Shown here: one piece after another, positions 53,658 through 63,600 of the stretch | How positions within the stretch are numbered: the first letter of the stretch is position 1 | How the letters are laid out: each line of letters starts with the position of its first letter | Assembly (NCBI RefSeq): GCF_020171465.1 | Contig: NZ_JAIUZR010000001.1 | Location: forward strand, 1 to 64,000 | DNA length: 64,000 nucleotides | Source: Lutimonas saemankumensis | Lineage (GTDB): Bacteria; Bacteroidota; Bacteroidia; Flavobacteriales; Flavobacteriaceae | Reading direction: 5' to 3' | Translations under genes and position numbers: made by a program | The notes under the pieces: generated by a model | Told to the model about the DNA's origin: nothing | The model's input: the letters and a program-made list of their open reading frames with translations, nothing else | The model's database searches: none

Positions 53658-54512
53658 ATGAAATACTTTTTAACGATCGCGATAGCATTTGTCCTTTTGG
53701 CAATGGGGCTCGAAATAAATAACAAAGATGAGAAATTATCCGAAACGGAACCTGCAGTGTGGGAAGTTGATTTTTTTGATGATTTTGAGACTTTCAATAC
53801 AGATAACTGGCAGGATCAAAGAATCTGGGTAAACAATGAAAAACAATGTTATGTGCCTGATGGTGAATTCGGAACCAGGGAAGTCAGTAACGGTACCTTA
53901 AAAATCAAAGTGATTAATATAGGTGAAAAACGTCCATGTGATAACCTTGATAAATTTGGTAAACAACAGGATGATACCCAGTATGTAGCAGGGCGAATCG
54001 CCTCCAAAAACAGAAAGGAATTTATCAAGGGAAGATGGACTGCAAGACTGCGTTTAGTTGGTAAGAGCGAACCAAGTATGTTTCCCGCCTGGTGGATCCT
54101 TGGAGCTCAGAACAACGAATCACCTGTTCAGGAGGAAAATGAAAATATTTGCTGGCCAATGACAGGATCAGGTGAAATCGATATTTTTGAGCATCATGGA
54201 GATGGAGACAAGAATCATTATACTACCGGGGCGATCAAAAATCTGGGAGAATGTGACAAAGGGGATTGGTGGTCGTTGCGATCAGGCGTTGAGACAACTT
54301 TGGACGAATATCATGAATACGCAGTGGAGTGGGAAGGAAGCGATCTTGTTTATCTTTTGGATGGTAAAGAAGTTTACCGTAATGTTGGTGAAGGCGATAA
54401 GTATCCGGAACCCATGTTTGCCATTTTAAATTATGCAAAAATTACGGACTCAGCTATGGAAGGGGAATGGGTAATGGAAGTTGACTGGGTCAAACATGAA
54501 TATTTAAAATAA
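53658..54512 (+). CDS. Secreted GH16 family beta-glucanase
   Basis: A 284-residue protein with an N-terminal hydrophobic signal (YFLTIAIAFVLLAMGL). The GH16 jelly-roll catalytic motif is complete: SGEIDIFEHHG with nucleophile Glu, Asp and acid/base Glu. It is preceded by FPAWWILGA and followed by HEYAVEWEGSDLVYLLDGKEV. GH16_3-like members cleave beta-1,3(4)-glucans such as laminarin; other galactan specificities cannot be excluded. No carbohydrate-binding module or secretion domain is attached. It is a single-gene unit convergent with the STAS gene. Confidence 0.9.
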   Translation: MKYFLTIAIAFVLLAMGLEINNKDEKLSETEPAVWEVDFFDDFETFNTDNWQDQRIWVNNEKQCYVPDGEFGTREVSNGTLKIKVINIGEKRPCDNLDKFGKQQDDTQYVAGRIASKNRKEFIKGRWTARLRLVGKSEPSMFPAWWILGAQNNESPVQEENENICWPMTGSGEIDIFEHHGDGDKNHYTTGAIKNLGECDKGDWWSLRSGVETTLDEYHEYAVEWEGSDLVYLLDGKEVYRNVGEGDKYPEPMFAILNYAKITDSAMEGEWVMEVDWVKHEYLK

Positions 54513-54539
54513 GGACTTCAATGTTTTGCTGATCCAAAG

Positions 54540-54878
54540 TTAGTGATCGTTCAAAGCATCCTTTACGGTTGGACTCACATCAATGATGGTATTAAATCCT
54601 GAAACCGTGAGGATGTCTTTTACTATTTCATTAGGGTGGCACAGAGTCAAAGTGCCAGAATTGGCCATGATCCTCTTAGCCGTTGCCAAAAAGACTCTGA
54701 GTCCGGCACTACTTACGTACCTGGTTTGTTCGAGATCAATCAACATTTTTTTTGTTCCTTTATCCAGTAATTCAAGAATTGCATCCTCCGCCACAGGGGA
54801 AGTATTGGTATCAAGAGTTCCAATAAAGGCAATGACGATCTTATCCTGTATTTCTTTCAATTTGATTTCTAAACTCAT
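54540..54878 (-). CDS. STAS-domain anti-sigma factor antagonist
   Basis: A 112-residue single STAS domain. The phosphorylatable Ser is in RYVSSAGLRVFL, the standard site of SpoIIAA/RsbV proteins. It overlaps the SpoIIE-type phosphatase gene by four bases (ATGA), making it the probable substrate of that protein's phosphatase and kinase-like domains. No separate sigma factor is adjacent, so the output is not visible. Confidence 0.92.
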   Translation of the reverse strand: MSLEIKLKEIQDKIVIAFIGTLDTNTSPVAEDAILELLDKGTKKMLIDLEQTRYVSSAGLRVFLATAKRIMANSGTLTLCHPNEIVKDILTVSGFNTIIDVSPTVKDALNDH

Positions 54879-57800
54879 ATTGAATTGGTATTAACATTGT
54901 ACTTGATTAAATTTATAATGTTCTTGTTAGACTGTCTAATGTAATGATATTCATCTACAAGATTTTTGACTATATGAACTCCCAAACCTCCAATATTCCG
55001 TTCGGATATAGATAGTTTAATGTCAGGAGCTTCGTTTCTAAAAGGATTGAACGGAATTCCGTCATCTTCTATGGTAATGATCAATCGTAAATACTTGAGC
55101 TGAAATTTTATCTTAATGATATGTTCTTCATAGTCGTTGTATGCGTAAGAAATGATATTATTTAATAGCTCATCCAGTACGATATTAAATTTTTGTATGG
55201 CTTTTGGTGTGAGATCATTGTGTGACGCAAATGCTTCAAAATGAGCTATTACCTTTGGCATTTCACTAATTTTATTAAAAATTTTAATTGCAGTATGTTC
55301 ACTGGAATCTCTTTCTTTGTCCTGAAGGTATTGAATGGCAAGAACTGTTATGTCATCGAACTGTTCTGTTCCATCTTCAAATTGTTTAACATTTTCTACA
55401 ATCAGGTCGATAAGACTTCGCGTTGAGTCGTACTCACCTGTCTTTATTAAGTTGGTCAATCTGGAAACGGTATAAAATTCCTCATTTATATTCTGGGCCT
55501 CTGAAACACCATCTGTATAGGCAAGGACGATATCATCTTTTTCAAGATATAATGTACTTTCATTATAGGTCATTTCCTCCAAAGCACCTATCACAGGCCC
55601 ATGTAGCTCGTCCAATATGGTAATATCACGGTTTTTACCGATAATATAGGATGGATTATGACCGGCATTTGAATAGACGAGTTTACCATTATCTGTATTT
55701 AGAATAGCTATAAAAACCGTAATAAACATGTAAGCCTCATTATCTTTTGCTATTTCATTATTTACCTGTGTGAGTATACTGGCCGTTGATCTGTCATTTG
55801 CGGCGTTTGATTTTAACAGAGTCTTTGCCACGGCCATTTCCAATGCAGCAGGAACTCCTTTCCCCGAAACATCACCAACAGCAAAGCAAATATGATTTTC
55901 ATCCAAAAAATTAAAATCATAAAAGTCTCCTCCAACTTCGCGAGCAGGGATTAAATGCGCAAAGATGTCAATTTCCTTTCTGTTGGGAAACGCAGGAAAA
56001 GTCAAAGGAAGCATACTCATTTGAATATCCTTGCCAACATTTAATTCACCTTCCATTCGCTTGTTCGCCTGCATCATTAAGGCTTCATTTTTCTTTCTTT
56101 TGGTAATATCCCGAATGATGCCGCTGAAATTCATTTGATGAATGCCTTCCCACATCGAAAGAGCAAGAGTTACGGGAAAAATAGTATTATCCTTTTTCTT
56201 ACCCTCCATCTCAACGATGTGACCTATTGCTCTTTTTTCTCCTCCGCTCAATACGCGCTTCATCCCTTCATGATGACCTTTATGATACTTTTCGGGAATG
56301 ATTATATCGAGATTTTGACCCAAAGCTTCCTCTTCAGTGTATCCAAAGATCCTCGTGGCTGCAGGATTCCATGATTCTATTATTCCGTGCCTATTGGCGG
56401 AGATGATCGCATCAATTGCTGTGGAAGTGATCGAGCGAAATCTGTTTTCAGAGGCTCTGATCTTTTCTTCTGTTTCTTTTCTTTCTGTAATATCACGGCC
56501 AATTCCAATCAACCCTGCTAACTGCCCATCTTCTGAAAAATAGGGCGTTTTTAAAGTTTCAACAACAATTCGTTTCCCATTGGGCAGTATCGTTACAGAC
56601 TCGAAAAGCTCGGAAGTTCCTTTTTTCAAAACCACTTCATCTGAATTCAAATGTTTTTCGGCTCGTTCTTTTTCAAGAATCTGTAAATCCGTTTTCCCTG
56701 TCAGATCGTGAATGTTCATTCCCATATGCCTTTCAAAAGCCAAATTTGCGCCTAGGTACCTTTTGCTGGTGTCTTTATAAAAAATAATGTCCGGTATGGC
56801 ATTGATCAGGATTTTTAAAAAAGCTTTTTCCTTGTTCAATTCTTTGGTTCTCGAAATAACCCGGTCTTCAAGTTCATCTTTAGCATTGATCAACGCTAAA
56901 TTTGCCTTTTCACCTAATTCAAGCGAAAAAAGAATGGCCAGTATCATAAGAATTATGACTCCGCCAAAGACCCCAAGTACAGTGAACCGCATTGTGGTAT
57001 AGGTAGAATTACCTTCCGTCATATCTATTTCTGAGGCCATACCCATACTCATTTTTTTATCCCAAAGCCAGGACCCATAAACCATTACACCCCGATAATC
57101 TCTATAACCGGTCATATTAGTTCCCGATCTCCCTTTTATGGCGTCAGCGGCCATTAAGGTTAAAGGTTGATCGCTTCTCTGTAATTCGGGAATAAAGCCT
57201 GTCGTCATATCCCCCCCGGGGTTTCTGATTTCCAATTGCAGTATATCCCCTTCGTCATAGGAAATCAAACCTAAATTTCTTAAATCAGTTTTGAACCTGC
57301 TCTCAGACAAAAGTCTTCCTTTTTCCCCGAAAACATAACATTCACCAGTTTTACCGATTCTGGTAAGTTGCATGACTTTTGAAAACCCTTTTGACGGATC
57401 TAGTCTAATTGCTAAAGCAGCCAATATTTTTCCCTCAGCATTTTCTACAGGAGAAACGAAAAAGATACTTGCTGGTTTGATTTCTTTTCTGATGTTTCCA
57501 TTCAAATACACATCAGACTCTACCGGTGGAACAAAAACAGAATTACCCTCAAATACCATTTCCAAAAGTTCGGGCCTTTGTTTATAGATTAAATTTTCCA
57601 CTCCAATATTTTCATCCCTTGATGAAGCAAGATTCATGTAATTATTATCAATAATGAAAAATCCAACGCTCTGAAGTTCATCCTTATGAACTACATAAAA
57701 ATTCCTGAGGTTTTTAAGTGCTTCTGAGCTAATTAATGACTTCTTATCTAAGGGAATACTCAAAATTTCATTAGTAGCTTTCACAAGAATCGGATCTCGG

Positions 57801-58963
57801 CCAAACTCCTGAACAATTAGTTTGTGATGATCAATCCAGAGCTTTAATCTTTCATGAGTATTTTCAAGTGTAGTTTCAAGGTTTATTTCTAAATCATTAA
57901 GAATTTTATTCTTGTTATGTTCCATAGCCATGTAACCAAAAAAGGAGATAACAAGTAATATGATAAGAGTTCCGATTATTGTAATAATTCGAAATCTTCT
58001 AGAACCTATTTCGAGGACGATCTCTTCCTTGACAACTTTTTTGAAAAAATACTTAATAGAATAGTGCCCGATTATAAACAAAAGTGCAATAACGGCGATA
58101 CTTTTAAAAATGAGATATGAAAAGTTAAAAGATTCATCCTCATCCATTGATTCAGAAGTTATCCATTTTTCTCTTAAGGCTTTCATTTCATCCTGAGAGA
58201 TGCTTTCAAGTCCTTTTTGAAGTATACCGTGTAGAATAGTGTTTTTCTGGTGGACAGCTATGTATAATGGAGGAGATTCCATCTTCTCCAACGGAACATC
58301 GGTGGATATTTTTAGGTTTGGTATATAGTTTTCTTCAAGATAGTAGGAAACCACACCGATACTTTCCACGAATCCATCCAGCTCACCGGTTGAAACCTTA
58401 AGAAGGCCATCTTTTACAGATTTTACCTGAACAGCATTGATCTCGGGATAATTACTTTCGAGCTCAGTAGTGATAGCGAATCCTTTAATAACTGCAATAT
58501 TCTTATTTGTAAGATCATGGATTGAGTTAATCGTATCATTGATGTTAGTTACTAAAATTGAAGGTTGTATGTAATAACTTGAGGTAAAGATCATGTATTC
58601 ACTACGTTCATCATCTTTAAAAACAGCAGGAAGAACTTGAACTTCATCTCTTTTAAATCGTTCGAGTAAATTGTTCCATGTATCCGTGACGAATTCAACA
58701 TTCATTCCCGCTTTTTGACCGATCAATGAGATCAGATCGATTGAATAACCGGCAGGCTGTCCCTGAGCTATAAAATCAAACGGAGGCCAATCTGTTTCAT
58801 TGGCCACATAAACGGTTGGATGAGCCTCAATCCATGATAACTCCTCATCGGTCAATTCGAGAAAATTTTTTTGTGCCCAAGATCCTGTGACCAAAAAGAT
58901 GATCAGAAAGATTGAAAAAAAATCAATTCTCAATGTTCTTAAAAGTTTCATCTCTGTCATCAT
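54875..58963 (-). CDS. Multidomain receptor: solute-binding, sensor, PAS-PAS, SpoIIE phosphatase and RsbW-like ATPase
   Basis: A 1362-residue membrane protein with a signal peptide. Domains by approximate residue: periplasmic type-3 solute-binding domain (35-275); membrane helices near 285-305 and 326-348; dCache-like sensor (355-650); third helix (660-685) and coiled coil; PAS (720-835); PAS (840-955); SpoIIE/PP2C phosphatase (about 985-1215) with EVGGDFYD, GDVSGKGVPAAL, YTDGVSEA and FDDITVLA metal-site segments; and a C-terminal RsbW-type ATPase (1230-1355) with NIVLDELLNN, DDGIPFNP and GGLGVHIVKNLVDE. One chain thus joins two outside sensors with opposing switch enzymes. The STAS partner is translationally coupled. 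Confidence 0.9.
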   Translation of the reverse strand: MMTEMKLLRTLRIDFFSIFLIIFLVTGSWAQKNFLELTDEELSWIEAHPTVYVANETDWPPFDFIAQGQPAGYSIDLISLIGQKAGMNVEFVTDTWNNLLERFKRDEVQVLPAVFKDDERSEYMIFTSSYYIQPSILVTNINDTINSIHDLTNKNIAVIKGFAITTELESNYPEINAVQVKSVKDGLLKVSTGELDGFVESIGVVSYYLEENYIPNLKISTDVPLEKMESPPLYIAVHQKNTILHGILQKGLESISQDEMKALREKWITSESMDEDESFNFSYLIFKSIAVIALLFIIGHYSIKYFFKKVVKEEIVLEIGSRRFRIITIIGTLIILLVISFFGYMAMEHNKNKILNDLEINLETTLENTHERLKLWIDHHKLIVQEFGRDPILVKATNEILSIPLDKKSLISSEALKNLRNFYVVHKDELQSVGFFIIDNNYMNLASSRDENIGVENLIYKQRPELLEMVFEGNSVFVPPVESDVYLNGNIRKEIKPASIFFVSPVENAEGKILAALAIRLDPSKGFSKVMQLTRIGKTGECYVFGEKGRLLSESRFKTDLRNLGLISYDEGDILQLEIRNPGGDMTTGFIPELQRSDQPLTLMAADAIKGRSGTNMTGYRDYRGVMVYGSWLWDKKMSMGMASEIDMTEGNSTYTTMRFTVLGVFGGVIILMILAILFSLELGEKANLALINAKDELEDRVISRTKELNKEKAFLKILINAIPDIIFYKDTSKRYLGANLAFERHMGMNIHDLTGKTDLQILEKERAEKHLNSDEVVLKKGTSELFESVTILPNGKRIVVETLKTPYFSEDGQLAGLIGIGRDITERKETEEKIRASENRFRSITSTAIDAIISANRHGIIESWNPAATRIFGYTEEEALGQNLDIIIPEKYHKGHHEGMKRVLSGGEKRAIGHIVEMEGKKKDNTIFPVTLALSMWEGIHQMNFSGIIRDITKRKKNEALMMQANKRMEGELNVGKDIQMSMLPLTFPAFPNRKEIDIFAHLIPAREVGGDFYDFNFLDENHICFAVGDVSGKGVPAALEMAVAKTLLKSNAANDRSTASILTQVNNEIAKDNEAYMFITVFIAILNTDNGKLVYSNAGHNPSYIIGKNRDITILDELHGPVIGALEEMTYNESTLYLEKDDIVLAYTDGVSEAQNINEEFYTVSRLTNLIKTGEYDSTRSLIDLIVENVKQFEDGTEQFDDITVLAIQYLQDKERDSSEHTAIKIFNKISEMPKVIAHFEAFASHNDLTPKAIQKFNIVLDELLNNIISYAYNDYEEHIIKIKFQLKYLRLIITIEDDGIPFNPFRNEAPDIKLSISERNIGGLGVHIVKNLVDEYHYIRQSNKNIINLIKYNVNTNSI

Positions 58964-58982
58964 TAGTTTCGTTTTAAACCCA

Positions 58983-60227
58983 TCAGAAATAGTATCCTAA
59001 ATTTATGTTCAACCTCGAATTCCAGTTCTGATCCTCAGGATGTGATAATCCAATACCGGGACCTCCTGAAAACCACATATTTTGGCCAAAGATGTAGTCA
59101 AAATAGGCATAAAGACCTCTTTTTATTAATGTGGTTCCAACAACGATTTGCTTCGATGCACTACCAAAATCTCTTTTTGGCTGAACCATACTTGTATCGA
59201 GATATAGTTTCATATTGTCGAGGTATTTTCCTTTTATATCAATCTGTTTGGCAATATTAAATGAATAGACATTGGCTTTTGAGCTTACGAGAAAAGGAAA
59301 CATAAAGGCGCCAAATTGTACCGTTTTCTCACTTATGCCCTCTGGATTTTTGGGATTGAATTCATAATTGATCCATTGCAACTGAAAATTCCATTTTTTA
59401 TAGAACATGTTGCTATGAAAAGAAAATGCACGTCGATTGCCTTTTTTTTCTGTTGTTTTATTATAGATCTGTCCTGTTTCTGCCGAAGCGCCCAGATTCA
59501 TTAAAAAATGATTATTCAGACGCCATTTATAAACTGCTCTTAGATTAAACTGATTGATTTCTTCATTTGTTTGAACCTCATCGGTGACCAGGTCAAAGGA
59601 GTACCTTCCATAGCGCTCGGAATCCGTGTATTCGGGATTCTTGTAAAATGCGGCCTGTAGGTTCCATTTTTCATTGTCATGAATCAATTTAACACCTGTG
59701 TCATAGTCATCTTCAAAGCCCAGGTAGTAGGTTGCATTAAACCAAAAGCTATGCGAGGCATAAGGCAACATTCCAAAGGGAACCTGGTGTATACCAATTT
59801 GAAAAGAAGTGTTATCCGTAACATGATAACCAAAGTAACCCTGACGAATCGCATTGAAATCAGTATACCAGCGAAATTCTACAAGAAAAAAAATATCCTT
59901 ATACGTTATGTCTGCGTCAATCCTGAACATTTCAAAACCAAAATCCCCCAACCTGTCTTTATTCTCGTCGTCGTAATCTTTATAAGCATAATTCAGCCTG
60001 AGTGCACCTCCAAGATTCAGTTCAGGAATTTGTCTGAGGCTGTCCTGTTTGTTTTGATTCTTGGATTTTAAAAGATCTTTTAAAAAATTAGTCTTCACTT
60101 CATTTGAAGGCTCGTAAAATTGAATATCCTTATGGGTTGATTCGATTTGAGCATAGATCTTTCCAACTCCAGGCCACATTAATGCCAATTGAAAACAGAA
60201 AATTTTAAACAATGACCATCTCATCAA
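58983..60227 (-). CDS. Porin-like outer-membrane beta-barrel protein
   Basis: A 414-residue protein with a signal peptide (ends near residue 26) and alternating amphipathic strands with aromatic girdles, finishing with strand RLNINLGYYF, whose terminal Phe is typical of outer-membrane barrels. It resembles phosphate-selective porin O/P-like proteins; the substrate is not determined. It is the first gene of the operon with the receptor/phosphatase and STAS genes, 19 bases ahead of the receptor, so its solute may be what the receptor's binding domain senses (inference). Confidence 0.8.
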   Translation of the reverse strand: MMRWSLFKIFCFQLALMWPGVGKIYAQIESTHKDIQFYEPSNEVKTNFLKDLLKSKNQNKQDSLRQIPELNLGGALRLNYAYKDYDDENKDRLGDFGFEMFRIDADITYKDIFFLVEFRWYTDFNAIRQGYFGYHVTDNTSFQIGIHQVPFGMLPYASHSFWFNATYYLGFEDDYDTGVKLIHDNEKWNLQAAFYKNPEYTDSERYGRYSFDLVTDEVQTNEEINQFNLRAVYKWRLNNHFLMNLGASAETGQIYNKTTEKKGNRRAFSFHSNMFYKKWNFQLQWINYEFNPKNPEGISEKTVQFGAFMFPFLVSSKANVYSFNIAKQIDIKGKYLDNMKLYLDTSMVQPKRDFGSASKQIVVGTTLIKRGLYAYFDYIFGQNMWFSGGPGIGLSHPEDQNWNSRLNINLGYYF

Positions 60228-60680
60228 TCCAGATTATTTAGGATGCGGAGTTATGGATTTACCGTATCTGTGATTTCCATTTTAATCCATAAATTATCTA
60301 TTTTAGAACTGACTTTTTGTTGGATGAAAATGTGACTACGAAACCCTGATCAATTACAATTAAAACCGACTTGAGAATTGAAGTCCATAATAAGTATATC
60401 AATTTTTATGTTACAAAACCACTAAACAAGGACGTAGCTATCAGAATACTTTTCAAAAACCATGTTTTTGTTATCGAGTGAATTTTATGGGTTCATTCTT
60501 TCGAAGATTGAAAGATCCATAAAACGTTAAAAATGTTGCTCACAAGAGAGTTTAACGGAACTTTGGAATTTATTTCCGATATTGGTAGTGAGATTGTTAT
60601 AAAGAAATCTTTTTGAGGAGTATTGAATAAGAATTTTTATTCATCATTTTCAGAAATATCCTTTTTACCAAGAAATCAAC
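60228..60680. other. Divergent intergenic region with imperfect stem-loop
   Basis: No gene of convincing length and no clear TAnnTTTG box was found between the diverging porin and sensor genes. The only structure seen is a stem-loop at 60483-60524: TTTTATGG pairs with CCATAAAA and TCTTTC with GAAAGA, with a small internal loop. It may be a regulatory site, but nothing in the sequence proves it. Confidence 0.35.
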
Positions 60681-63600
60681 ATGAAACCTACCCCCTCACA
60701 AGAGAAAGAAATTTTCAAGGTATACGATACCTGGCTTCACAGTTATTTGAACGGGGATATAGAAACTTATGATTCCTTTTTGGATGACAGCTATCATTTC
60801 ATCGGTTCTACCAATAACGAAGAATTTTTAAACCGAAAAGATGCCACGGATTTCTTCCGTAAGACGGCCCATCAGTTTTCGGGTAAAACAGATTTGAGAA
60901 ATGAGAAGAGAATCGTTGAGAAGTTTGGAGAACTCGTCATTCTTACCCATGTTTTTGATGCCTGGTTTTTGAATCATAAGGACTGGACCTATTACGGAAG
61001 GTTCAGATTCACTTCTACACTTCAGGAAAAGAAAGAGGGATGGCGCTTTATCTACCAGCATTTTTCAACTACCGATTCTAAAACGGATGAAGGGGAAACC
61101 ATTGGCTATGATAAAGTGAATGCCGAAAATCAGGAGTTAAGAGAAGCGATAAAAAGAAGAACCCTTGAACTTGAAGAAAAGAATCGAAAACTTGAAATTG
61201 AATCGGCCCTTGAAAGGATTCGTTCTCAGGTAACCGCTATGAAGAAGTCTTCGGATTTACTTGATATCGTTGTTTCGATGCGAGAAGAATTTACTCAGCT
61301 TGGTCACAGGGCAGATTATTTCTGGCATATGATGTGGCTCCCGGATAAGTTTGAAAAAGCAATGACTTCTGGTGATGGCAGCAAGATAGGGATGATCATG
61401 GAATTACCAAGAGATTTCCATAGCCATTATAAGGGAATGGATGAATGGGAAGCTAATGATGAACCAAGTATGATCTTAGCCTTAGAAGTTGAAGAGGCAG
61501 TGGATTATATTGATAAGATGATCACTTTGGGAAATTTCCAGCAGGTAGATCCTAATGCTCCAACTCTGGACGATATCAGGCATATTGGAGGGATAACCTT
61601 TGTCATGGCACGTACCACACACGGTGAAATAGGGTATAGTTTACCAGGTGTTGTAAGGAACCCTCCAGAGAAGGACATTCAGATTTTGGAGCGTTTTGCA
61701 AGCGTTTTCGATCTTGCACACAGAAGATTTCTTGATTTGCAAAATGCAGAAAGACAGGCTCGAGAAGTTGAGATTGAATTGGCCTTAGAGCGCGTAAGGG
61801 CAAGGACTATGGCCATGCAAAAAAGTGAAGAACTGGGTGAAACGGCAGAATTGTTATTTCAACAAGTCGAAGAATTAGGAATTGAGACCTGGACCACCGG
61901 GTTTAATATATGGAATAAGGATAATAATTCTTTTGTTGACAGGGTCAGTCTTAAATATGGTTTTATTGAACCCTACGAAGTTGACTGTAAGGCCCATCCA
62001 TTTTTTGCTGATTTAGCCAAAGCCAGGAACAGTGGAGAAGATTTTCATGTTTTTGAATTGGAAGGAACTTATCTTGAAGAGATTTATGCGATCATGGCGG
62101 GTATGGCCAGGCTAAATTTTGAGAAAATAAAGGAATCAGGAATGACATTGCCATCTCGTCAATTCAACCATTATGTGTTTGGTGAAGAGGTCAGTCTCAT
62201 GTTCATTACTTTTGAACCCTGTCCTGAATCCTGGGACATCTTTAAGCGATTTGGAAAGGTGTTTGAACAAACTTATACTCGTTTTCTTGATCTCCTAAAA
62301 GCAGAGGCTCAGACAAGAGAGGCCCAGATCGAAGCAGCATTGGAACGAGTTCGCTCAAAGACTATGTCCATGCATAATAGCAAGGACATGGAGGGTATCG
62401 TCATTACCTTATTTGAAGAAGTATTGAATTTGGGCCTTGACAGTTCCATGCGATGCGGGCTTGGAATTCTGGAAGGTCATGAAAGAATGGAAACCCGATC
62501 TGTGAACGCGAGCCCTGACGGAAAAGTAGAGCTGAGAGTCGGAATGCTGAATATGACAATTCATCCGATGCTGGTAGGCCTTAAAAAAGCCTGGGAAAGA
62601 GGAGATGATGAATATTCGTATTACTATTCAAAAAAAGATGTTAGAAAGTATTACGAGGCATTAAACAAAGAACCTGAATATCCTTTTAATGCAAATTTAG
62701 AAGCCCTTCCTGAACAGGAATATCATCAAAGTTACTTTTATTCTTCAGGAATTCTATTTGCTTTTTCAGAGAATCCTATTACAAAGGAATCATCTGGAAT
62801 TCTATCCAGATTTGCAGCAGTTTTTGGTCAGACGTACAGAAGGTATTTGGACCTTCAGAAAGCCGAGGAACAATCCAGAGAGGCACAAATAGAACTTGCG
62901 CTGGAACGTGTCAGGAACAGAGCAATGACCATGATGAACTCAGATGAACTTGGTGATCTTATCATCACGGTTTTTAAGGAATTACAAGGACTTGATATGG
63001 AGTTGACCCGTTGTCTTTTATGGATTTTCAATAAAGAGGATGAATCTGCAGTGGCATGGATGACAAATTCAGAAGACCCTGATCGTGCGGATCATTATCA
63101 CGTACCTTATCATAATCATCCTGCTTATAAAAATTACATCAAAAGCTGGAAACTTCAGTTGGCCGAATGGGAATACGATCTAAAGGGAAAGAACAAAGAT
63201 AACTGGGATGAAATTCTGGTTGAAGGGTTTTTCAAAAAATTGCCAAGAAAAGTGAAGAATGCCATGAAGGCTCCTAAGCAGATTATCCTTTCGGGTTCCT
63301 TTAATAAATACGGATTGATACAAACGGCTGGTCTGGAGCCCTTGTCCACAGAAAACAAAGGAATTTTAAAGCGTTTCAGCCAGGTCTTTGAACAAAATTA
63401 CAATCGTTTTCTTGACCTTAAAAAAGCGGAAAAACAAGCGCGTGAGGCACAGATTGAAGCGGCGCTGGAAAAAGTTAGAGCTCGAACCATGGCTATGCAG
63501 TCAAGTCAAGAGCTCCAGGATGCGGCTAATTTATTGTTTTTGGAAGTACAAGGTTTAGGAATTAATGCATGGAGCGCCGGATATAATATTGTTAATGAAC

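Noticed and set aside
60828-61061. Minus-strand open frames at 60828-61061, 61603-61803 and 63155-63358.
   Set aside because: All are antisense to the long open plus-strand frame of the repeat-built sensor, which has consistent domain structure throughout.
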